A stretch of 32,936 bases of DNA from JBDUCV01 sp040003255 (GTDB lineage Bacteria; Actinomycetota; Actinomycetes; Mycobacteriales; Jatrophihabitantaceae), in assembly GCA_040003255.1 (NCBI GenBank), contig JBDUCV010000022.1, positions 1 to 32,936 of the forward strand. The letters are read 5' to 3'. The translations under genes were made by a program, and so were the position numbers. Below, in pieces: positions 6,956 through 13,980 of the stretch. Below the pieces are notes generated by a model. That model was not told where the DNA came from, ran no database searches, and saw nothing but the letters and a program-made list of their open reading frames with translations. Each line of letters opens with the position of its first letter. Position 1 is the stretch's first letter.

Positions 6956-8052
6956 GGAAGCGCAGCGGCCTGATCGGCGGCGCGCTCGGGCTGGTTGCTG
7001 CCACCGCCGCCGTCGCGGTCACGCTCGACAAGGGACGCACCAGCCGCCGCCGCGCTGCCGTCGACTTCGATTCGCACGAGTTCGGCGCACTGCCCGCAGA
7101 TCGCACCGGTACGGTCGCCGCCGAGGACGGCACCGCGCTTCACTACGAGGAAATCGGCCCACGTGACGCGCCGTTGACGGTCGTGTTCGTGCACGGGTTC
7201 GCGCTGCAGCTCGGCGCGTTCCACTTCCAGCGCCGGGCGCTCGGTGAGCAGTTCGGAACGCGGGTGCGGATGGTCTTCTTCGACCAGCGCAGCCACGGTC
7301 GCTCTGAGCGAAGCGACCCGGAACGGGCGAATATCGACCAGCTCGGCCGCGATCTCGCGTCGGTTCTCGACGTGCTCGTGCCGCGTGGGCCGATGGTGCT
7401 GGTCGGACACTCCTTGGGCGGCATGGTGATCATGGCCCTGGCCGATGCGCATCCAGAGCTGTTTCGCCCCGACGACGTCGGACCCGCCCGGGTGGCCGCG
7501 GTGGCGTTGCTTGCCACGTCCACCGGCAAACTGGCGGACGTCACAGTCGGGCTGCCGGCGCTGCTCGCCCGGCTCCGCGGTCCGCTGCTGCCGATGCTGC
7601 TGCGCGGCGCCCGCAGGCAAGCGAATCTGATCGAGCGTGGGCGAGCGCTGGGCACCGACATCGCCTGGGTGATTACCCGTCGACTAAGTTTCGCCGGCGA
7701 CGACATCCACCCGGCGACCGTCGAATACCTGGCGTCGATGATCGCCTCGACGCGCATCGAGGTGATCGCCGATTTCTTCCCCGCGCTGATGAATCACGAC
7801 AAGCTCGCCGCGTTGCCGACCTTCGAAGAAACCGATGTGCTGATCATGGGCGGCGACCACGACCTGCTGACGCCGCCAGAACACAGCGAGGCGATGGGCG
7901 CCGAACTGCCCAAAGCCGAGCTCATCATCGTGCCGCAAGGCGGTCACGTCGCATTGATGGAACATCCAGCTGTGTTCTGCGAGGCGTTGGGCAGGCTGAT
8001 CGAGCGGGCCTTGGCCGAGGTCGGCGGTAAGCGGCGCTGGCGGCGCAGGTGA
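6952..8052 (+). CDS. Alpha/beta-fold hydrolase
   Basis: Predicted serine hydrolase of unknown substrate. It is 366 residues from GTG at 6952, which overlaps the alr stop by 4 nt; a GTG one codon earlier (6949) is also possible. An N-terminal hydrophobic stretch (about residues 8-24, GGALGLVAATAAVAV) suggests membrane anchoring or export. The fold shows VVFVHGFAL (oxyanion region), DQRSHGRSER, the nucleophile elbow VGHSLGGM (Ser of GHSLG), the acid in GGDHDLLTP and the His in PQGGHVALMEHP, so the triad is complete. A hydrolase at this spot in the alr-tsa run is common in actinobacteria, but its role is not deduced from that. The next gene, tsaE, starts inside its stop codon (GTGA overlap). Confidence 0.88.
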   Translation: MRKRSGLIGGALGLVAATAAVAVTLDKGRTSRRRAAVDFDSHEFGALPADRTGTVAAEDGTALHYEEIGPRDAPLTVVFVHGFALQLGAFHFQRRALGEQFGTRVRMVFFDQRSHGRSERSDPERANIDQLGRDLASVLDVLVPRGPMVLVGHSLGGMVIMALADAHPELFRPDDVGPARVAAVALLATSTGKLADVTVGLPALLARLRGPLLPMLLRGARRQANLIERGRALGTDIAWVITRRLSFAGDDIHPATVEYLASMIASTRIEVIADFFPALMNHDKLAALPTFEETDVLIMGGDHDLLTPPEHSEAMGAELPKAELIIVPQGGHVALMEHPAVFCEALGRLIERALAEVGGKRRWRRR

Positions 8053-8528
8053 CCGAGGCGACCGACGTCGCATCCGCGTCGAGACGGCTGCCGACGGTCG
8101 ACGACACTCGAGCGTTCGGGGCGCGGTTGGCGCAGCTGTTGCGCGCCGGTGACCTCGTCGTCCTCGTCGGCCCGCTCGGCGCCGGGAAGACCGCGTTGGC
8201 CCAGGGCATCGGTGCCGGTCTGGACGTCCGCGGCCGAGTCGTGTCGCCAACGTTCGTGATCGCCCGGGTGCACCTTGGTGGACGGCTGCCCTTCGTGCAC
8301 GTGGACGTCTATCGGCTCGGCTCGCTCGCCGAGGTCGACGACCTCGATCTGGACCTCGACCTCGCCGACTCGGTGCTGGTCGTCGAGTGGGGCGTAGGAC
8401 TGGTCGAAGCGCTCACCGACGCCCGGCTCGAGGTGCATCTGGCGCGCGCGGACGACTCGGAGGACCGGCTCATGCGGCTCACGCCCCACGGCGGTGACTG
8501 GGCGGCCCGACTGGCCGCCCTAGGCTGA
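8049..8528 (+). CDS. tsaE: tRNA threonylcarbamoyladenosine biosynthesis ATPase TsaE
   Basis: ATPase partner of TsaB/TsaD in making N6-threonylcarbamoyladenosine at position 37 of ANN-decoding tRNAs. The 159-residue protein has the P-loop GPLGAGKT at residues 41-48, followed by SPTFVIARVHLGG and HVDVYRLGS, and the WGVGLVEAL block, all typical of the TsaE (YjeE) family. The N-terminus is slightly extended and low-complexity. Start GTG at 8049 overlaps the hydrolase stop by 4 nt. tsaB follows after 6 nt. Confidence 0.94.
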   Translation: MTEATDVASASRRLPTVDDTRAFGARLAQLLRAGDLVVLVGPLGAGKTALAQGIGAGLDVRGRVVSPTFVIARVHLGGRLPFVHVDVYRLGSLAEVDDLDLDLDLADSVLVVEWGVGLVEALTDARLEVHLARADDSEDRLMRLTPHGGDWAARLAALG

Positions 8529-8534
8529 TCGGTC

Positions 8535-9185
8535 GTGCTCGTCCTCTGCCTCGACACCTCCTCTGCCGCGGTCACCGCCGCAGTCGTCTCGGTGTCTTCG
8601 GAGTTGGACGTGCGCAGCGAGCGGGTAGCGGTCGACGCCCGCGCGCATGGTGAACTGCTCGCCCCGTTTGTGCGGTCCTGCTTGGTGGACGCCGGGGCGC
8701 AGCCCGGCGATCTCGGCGCGGTCGTGGCCGGGGTGGGTCCGGGACCGTTCACCGGGCTGCGGGTAGGGCTGGTCACCGCCGCCGTGCTCGCCGACTCGCT
8801 CGGGATCCCGGCCTACGGCGTGTGTTCACTGGATGGCATCGCCGGCGCGGTCGAAGCGCCCTCGCTGCTGGTGGCCGCAGACGCCCGCCGGCGCGAGGTG
8901 TATTGGGCCCGCTACCACGACCGAGTGCGCGTCGCGGGTCCCGACGTGGCGCGTCCCGCCGACGTCGCCACCGGCGGGCTTGCCGCCATGACCGGTGCGG
9001 GTGCCCGGCTGTATGCGGAGGTGTTGGGCCTGCCGCTGCTGCATGTCGACTTCCCGTCCCCGCGCGCCCTGGTGGCCGTTGCCGCTGAGCGGATCCGGGC
9101 CGGCGCGCCGGGCGAGACGCTCACCCCCCTCTACCTGCGGCGACCCGACGCGGTGCAACCGCCGGCGCCGAGGGCGATGTCGTGA
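8535..9185 (+). CDS. tsaB: tRNA threonylcarbamoyladenosine biosynthesis protein TsaB
   Basis: Non-catalytic ASKHA-fold dimer partner of TsaD in t6A synthesis. The 216-residue protein starts MLVLCLDTSSAAVTAAV (the LxxDTS motif), has HGELLAPFV and VVAGVGPGPFTGLRVGL, which corresponds to the family's G(V)GPGSFTGLR block with Ser replaced by Pro, and LVAADARRREVYWARY. Length is normal for actinobacteria. Start GTG at 8535 is forced by the DTS motif near the N-terminus. A TAGGCT hexamer lies 8 nt upstream, across the end of tsaE, so an internal promoter is conceivable but not shown. rimI overlaps its stop by 4 nt. Confidence 0.94.
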   Translation: MLVLCLDTSSAAVTAAVVSVSSELDVRSERVAVDARAHGELLAPFVRSCLVDAGAQPGDLGAVVAGVGPGPFTGLRVGLVTAAVLADSLGIPAYGVCSLDGIAGAVEAPSLLVAADARRREVYWARYHDRVRVAGPDVARPADVATGGLAAMTGAGARLYAEVLGLPLLHVDFPSPRALVAVAAERIRAGAPGETLTPLYLRRPDAVQPPAPRAMS

Positions 9186-9655
9186 TCGGCACCGTGCTGA
9201 TCGTCGCGATGCGCACCGAGCACATTGACGAGCTGATGCCCTACGAACAAGCCATGTTCGGCACCGAGGCATGGAGTGCGGACAGCTACCGCGACGAGCT
9301 CGCCGACACCCGGCACCGCCGCTACCTCGCCGCGCTGGACCAGGACGGCAACCTGATCGGCTGGGCCGGGGTGCGTGTGGTCGCGGGTGAAGCCGAGATT
9401 CTGACGGTGGGTGTAATTCCCGCCGCGCGCCGACAAGGAATCGCGGTGCGGCTGCTCAGTGCGTTGTTGCACGAGGCGCGGCAGAGGGGTGCCACGCAGG
9501 CGTTCTTGGAGGTCCGCGTGGACAACATCGGGGCTCGCAGGATGTACGAGCGAGCGGGGTTCGTGCGGGTCGGCATCCGGCGCGGCTATTACGACGCCGG
9601 ACGGGTCGACGCGGTCGTCATGCGCCTCGACCTACCACCCCGGGGAACGCCATGA
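9182..9655 (+). CDS. rimI: Ribosomal-protein-alanine N-acetyltransferase
   Basis: GNAT-family acetyltransferase expected to acetylate the N-terminal residue of ribosomal protein S18 and perhaps other proteins. The 157-residue protein carries the acetyl-CoA loop VIPAARRQGIAVRLL (R/Q-x-x-G-x-A) and the downstream FLEVRVDNIGARRMYERAGFVRVGIRRGYY block that defines RimI. Start GTG at 9182 overlaps tsaB (GTGA), and its own stop overlaps tsaD (ATGA), so translation of all three is likely coupled. The location between tsaB and tsaD is the classical one in actinobacteria. Confidence 0.93.
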   Translation: MIGTVLIVAMRTEHIDELMPYEQAMFGTEAWSADSYRDELADTRHRRYLAALDQDGNLIGWAGVRVVAGEAEILTVGVIPAARRQGIAVRLLSALLHEARQRGATQAFLEVRVDNIGARRMYERAGFVRVGIRRGYYDAGRVDAVVMRLDLPPRGTP

Positions 9656-10689
9656 GCGAGCCACTCGTCCTCGGGATTGAGACGTCCTGCGACGAGACCG
9701 GGATCGGCATCGTCCGGGGCACCACGCTGCTGGCTGACGCCGTCGCCAGCAGTGTCGACGAGCATGCGCGATTCGGCGGGGTGGTCCCCGAGGTGGCCAG
9801 CCGCGCGCACCTGCACGCGATGCTGCCCACCGTGCATCGCGCCTGCCGGACGGCCGGGGTGGTGCCGCGCGACGTCGACGCGGTGGCGGTCACGGCCGGA
9901 CCTGGCCTCGCCGGTTCGCTGCTCGTCGGGGTGGCTGCGGCCAAGGCGTACGCGCTGGCGCTCGGCAAGCCGCTGTACGGGGTCAACCACATGTCGGCGC
10001 ATGTCGCCGTCGACCTGCTCGGCAACGGGCCGCTCGATGAGCCGTGCGTGGCGCTGCTCGTATCCGGTGGGCACTCGTCGCTGTTGCTCGTCCCCCGCAT
10101 CGGTGGCGAGCAGGTGAGCGAACTGGGCGCCACCGTCGACGACGCCGCGGGCGAGGCTTTTGACAAGGTCGCCCGGCTGTTGGGCCTGCCCTTCCCAGGT
10201 GGGCCGCCGATCGATCGGCTCGCCCGCACCGGCGACTCGGCCGCGATCGCGTTCCCCCGTGGCATGACCGGGCCGCGAGATGCCGGGTTCGCGTTCTCCT
10301 TCTCCGGGCTCAAAACTGCAGTGGCGCGGTGGCTCGAGGCGCGTCACCGTGCGGGCGAGCCGGTGCCGGTGGCCGACGTGGCGGCGAGCTTTCAAGAGGC
10401 GGTGGTCGACGTGCTCACCCGTAAGGCGGTGCGTGCGGCGCAGGCGTCGGGGGTCGACCATCTGCTGATCGGTGGGGGGGTGGCGGCGAACTCGCGGCTG
10501 CGGACGCTGGCGCAGGAACGGTGTGACACCGCGGGCATCGTCCTCCGCGTGCCGCCGCCCAGCCTGTGTACCGACAACGGGGCGATGGTTGCTGCGCTAG
10601 GCGCGCAGCTCGTTGCTCACGGGGCCCGGCCGTCGGCCCTCGACATCGGCGCCGATCCGGCCCTGCCGATCACCGAGGTCCTGCGGTAA
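9652..10689 (+). CDS. tsaD: tRNA N6-adenosine threonylcarbamoyltransferase TsaD
   Basis: Catalytic subunit that transfers the threonylcarbamoyl group to A37 of tRNA, acting with TsaB and TsaE encoded just upstream. The 345-residue ASKHA protein begins with VLGIETSCDETGIGIV, has the metal-binding HMSAH (His113 and His117), VSGGHSSLLLV, the nucleotide-binding GEAFDKVARLLGLPFPGGPPID, FSFSGLKTAV, and IGGGVAANSRLR near the C-terminus, ending with CTDNGAMVAALG. All key motifs are intact and length is typical. Start ATG at 9652 overlaps rimI by 4 nt. It ends 182 bp before groES, with the heat-shock promoter and CIRCE element in between. Confidence 0.97.
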   Translation: MSEPLVLGIETSCDETGIGIVRGTTLLADAVASSVDEHARFGGVVPEVASRAHLHAMLPTVHRACRTAGVVPRDVDAVAVTAGPGLAGSLLVGVAAAKAYALALGKPLYGVNHMSAHVAVDLLGNGPLDEPCVALLVSGGHSSLLLVPRIGGEQVSELGATVDDAAGEAFDKVARLLGLPFPGGPPIDRLARTGDSAAIAFPRGMTGPRDAGFAFSFSGLKTAVARWLEARHRAGEPVPVADVAASFQEAVVDVLTRKAVRAAQASGVDHLLIGGGVAANSRLRTLAQERCDTAGIVLRVPPPSLCTDNGAMVAALGAQLVAHGARPSALDIGADPALPITEVLR

Positions 10690-10753
10690 GCGCGCCGGTT
10701 GACCCGATCCGGCTGCGCCCGGTGTCATCATGGCGCTCGCTGCCACCCCGGCG

Positions 10754-10782
10754 TTGAGCGCTGGCACTCCGGGGGTTAGAGT
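10754..10782 (+). promoter_or_regulatory. groESL promoter
   Basis: TTGAGC (10754-10759) and TAGAGT (10777-10782) are separated by exactly 17 bp. The -10 box lies inside the CIRCE operator, so a bound repressor would block RNA polymerase. The predicted start near 10789 gives a leader of about 80 nt before groES. Confidence 0.75.
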
Positions 10783-10787
10783 GCCAA
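10761..10787 (+). promoter_or_regulatory. CIRCE operator (HrcA-binding site) of groESL
   Basis: CTGGCACTC, 9 nt, GAGTGCCAA: a near-perfect match to the CIRCE inverted repeat, 85 bp upstream of groES. In this family the HrcA repressor, whose folding depends on GroEL, binds here and is released on heat shock. hrcA itself is not in the window. Confidence 0.93.
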
Positions 10788-10871
10788 CCAGGTACCCGCT
10801 GATCCCCGCGACGGCAGCAGGCACCCCATCCATACGCATATGAGCAGACCCGAGATAGGGGAGATCGACTC

Positions 10872-11177
10872 ATGACCGCCACAAAGGTCAGCATCAAGCC
10901 GCTCGAGGACCGCCTCGTCGTCCAGGCCAATGAGGCCGAGACCACGACTGCCTCGGGCATCGTCATTCCGGACACCGCCAAGGAAAAGCCGCAGGAAGGC
11001 ACCGTCATCGCGGTGGGTCCCGGTCGCTTTGACGACAACGGCAAGCGCGTCCCGCTCGACGTGAGCGTTGGCGACGTCGTGCTCTACAGCAAGTACGGCG
11101 GCACCGAGGTCAAGTACGCGGGTGAGGAGTACCTCGTCCTCTCGGCCCGCGACGTGCTGGCCATCATCGAGAAGTAA
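10872..11177 (+). CDS. groES: Co-chaperonin GroES
   Basis: Heptameric lid of the GroEL folding chamber in the cytoplasm. The 101-residue protein shows IKPLEDRLVVQANEAETTTASGIVIPDTAKEKPQEGTVIAVG (mobile loop and roof) and GDVVLYSKYGGTEVKYAGEEYLVLSARDVLAIIEK, all typical. ATG at 10872 has a clear Shine-Dalgarno, AGGGGAG at 10857-10863, 8 nt upstream. It is the first gene of a groES-groEL operon under CIRCE control. Confidence 0.98.
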   Translation: MTATKVSIKPLEDRLVVQANEAETTTASGIVIPDTAKEKPQEGTVIAVGPGRFDDNGKRVPLDVSVGDVVLYSKYGGTEVKYAGEEYLVLSARDVLAIIEK

Positions 11178-11275
11178 GCCGACTCGAAGGCGCCGCTACC
11201 CAATCGGAGCCCGCTTCGCTCGCGCGGTTCCGGTTTCGGTTGGGCCGCCACCTGGTCGCCCACGCTCACCACTGG

Positions 11276-11309
11276 CAGTGCCCCGACCCCAGCACGGGGC
11301 GGGGCACTG
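11276..11309 (+). terminator. Strong hairpin between groES and groEL
   Basis: CAGTGCCCCG (11276-11285) pairs perfectly with CGGGGCACTG (11300-11309), with three more C-G pairs above an A-G mismatch. There is no T-run after it (TCTTCCTC), so it may be a partial terminator, an RNA-processing or stability element, or a structure near the groEL ribosome-binding site that begins about 10 nt later. Confidence 0.7.
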
Positions 11310-11331
11310 TCTTCCTCAAGAAGGGAACCAC

Positions 11332-12969
<1,638 letters not shown>

Positions 12970-12975
12970 CTGCCA

Positions 12976-13018
12976 CCGAACCCGGCCCCTCGGCCTAAGT
13001 GTCGCGGGGCCGGTTCGG
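12976..13018 (+). terminator. Terminator-like hairpin after groEL
   Basis: CCGAAC-C-CGGCCCC (12976-12989) pairs with GGGGCCGGTTCGG (13006-13018), with one bulged C. It begins 6 nt after the groEL stop and lies between the convergent groEL and whiB3-like genes, so it may serve both strands. No long T-run follows. Confidence 0.65.
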
Positions 13019-13049
13019 GGACGGAAGCTGTGGCGACGCTGGCGGCTCG

Positions 13050-13340
13050 TCAGGCTGAACGCTGGCTGAGCAGCTTCGCCCGCTCCTCGACTGTCTTGCC
13101 GCCCCACACGCCGTACGGCTCGCGGGTCTCGAGCGCCCAGCGCAAGCATTGGCCGACGACCGGGCAGGCGGCGCAGAACTGTTTCGCGATCTGCTCGCGG
13201 CGCTCGCGCCGAGGTCCGCGCTCGTTCTCCGGGTGGTAGAACGTGGCGGTCTCGGTGCCCCGGCACGCGGCCAAGCTTTGCCATTCCCAGTCTTGCGGAC
13301 GGCCCGATTGCGCTCCGAACAGTCTGCGGACCTCGTTCAT
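13050..13340 (-). CDS. whiB3: WhiB-family iron-sulfur transcriptional regulator (WhiB3/WhiD-like)
   Basis: Small [4Fe-4S] regulator that binds the primary sigma factor and senses redox or nitric-oxide stress in characterised members. It has 96 residues with four conserved Cys (26, 56, 59, 65; C-x29-C-x2-C-x5-C), the turn motif GVWGG (77-81) and a basic tail. WEWQSLAACRGTETATFYHPE and REPYGVWGG resemble M. tuberculosis WhiB3 and Streptomyces WhiD more than WhiB1 or WhiB2. The position immediately beyond groEL and convergent with it is also that of mycobacterial whiB3, supporting orthology. The sequence call as WhiB is firm; the subtype is an inference from residues and synteny. An inverted repeat lies 31 bp upstream of the ATG. 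Confidence 0.92.
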   Translation of the reverse strand: MNEVRRLFGAQSGRPQDWEWQSLAACRGTETATFYHPENERGPRRERREQIAKQFCAACPVVGQCLRWALETREPYGVWGGKTVEERAKLLSQRSA

Positions 13341-13370
13341 GGCGGTGCCCCCGACTCAGCGGTCCGATGT

Positions 13371-13388
13371 GGGCACCGAATCGTGCCC
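13371..13388. promoter_or_regulatory. Inverted repeat upstream of whiB3-like gene
   Basis: GGGCAC, 6 nt, GTGCCC: perfect 6-bp arms ending 31 bp before the whiB3 start. It could be an operator or a hairpin in the 5' leader. The rest of the 157-bp gap 13341-13497 shows nothing I can name with confidence. Confidence 0.4.
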
Positions 13389-13497
13389 TACTGAGAGGTG
13401 TAAAGACTGAGCGAAGAGAAGGTGACGCAATCCGGCCAGGTTTTTTTCGCTGCGTGCCCACTCCGGGCGCCGGTGGCGCGTTTCGCTGGGTGATTTG

Positions 13498-13878
13498 TCA
13501 GCGGGGGCGGATTGCGCCGTGGGTCGCGTCGGTGTAACCGCGGGCGTAGTCCCAGCTCACGTACGAGTCATGCTGCGGGTCGAAAGCCGGCTCGTGGATG
13601 TGGGTGCGTCCCTGACCGAGCAGGGCCCGCAGGTTGGCCGCCATCAGCTCCCAGCCGAAGTAATGTTGCTCGCCGCAGTCGGCGCACTCTACCGCGATGC
13701 CGCACACCCCGCGCGTTTCCAGGGCTCCACGGAACTGCGCCAGCTCCCGCAAGTCGGCCATGACGTCGGCGCGTTCCTCGTCGTTCAGCGGCTCGATCGG
13801 GTCGGGGTCAGCCAGCACGGCGGCGGGATCGTCGGGGTCTCCGAGGAACGGATCGAGCGGGCCGTCGTCGGGATTCAC
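13498..13878 (-). CDS. DUF5319 family protein
   Basis: Conserved actinobacterial protein of unknown function. From GTG at 13878 it has 126 residues. The N-terminal third is Asp/Pro-rich (PDDGPLDPFLGDPDDP), followed by an acidic helix (DEERADVMADLRELAQF) and a compact domain GVCGIAVECADCGEQHYFGWELMAANLRALL, whose CADC pair plus nearby His could bind a metal. The end HEPAFDPQHDSYVSWDYARGYTD is highly typical. The sequence resembles M. tuberculosis Rv3412, which also lies between whiB3 and guaB2. A longer reading frame back to 13968 exists, but its extra 30 residues are Arg/Pro-rich and unlike the family, so GTG at 13878 is preferred. The inverted repeat at 13884-13901 sits just before that start. 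Confidence 0.85.
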   Translation of the reverse strand: MNPDDGPLDPFLGDPDDPAAVLADPDPIEPLNDEERADVMADLRELAQFRGALETRGVCGIAVECADCGEQHYFGWELMAANLRALLGQGRTHIHEPAFDPQHDSYVSWDYARGYTDATHGAIRPR

Positions 13879-13883
13879 GACAC

Positions 13884-13901
13884 GTCCCGGTGTGTCGGGA
13901 C
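13884..13901. promoter_or_regulatory. Inverted repeat immediately upstream of the DUF5319 start
   Basis: GTCCCG, 6 nt, CGGGAC: perfect 6-bp arms starting 6 bp before the chosen GTG (13878). It is either an operator or an RNA hairpin that could limit ribosome access. It has the same 6-6-6 layout as the repeat before whiB3 but a different sequence. Confidence 0.4.
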
Positions 13902-13980
13902 GCCAGCGTCGGGGGCGCGCCACACAATCACGCCTCCACGGTAGAGGCACACCGGCCCGGATCGCCAACCCATCGCCGGA

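Noticed and set aside
11068..11331. N-terminal extension of groEL upstream of 11332
   Set aside because: It would overlap groES, is Ser/Arg/Pro-rich and lacks homology; ATG at 11332 has a strong ribosome site and the conserved N-terminus.
13879..13968. Longer DUF5319 N-terminus from 13968
   Set aside because: The extra 30 residues are basic and Pro-rich, unlike the Asp-rich start of the family, and span the inverted repeat.
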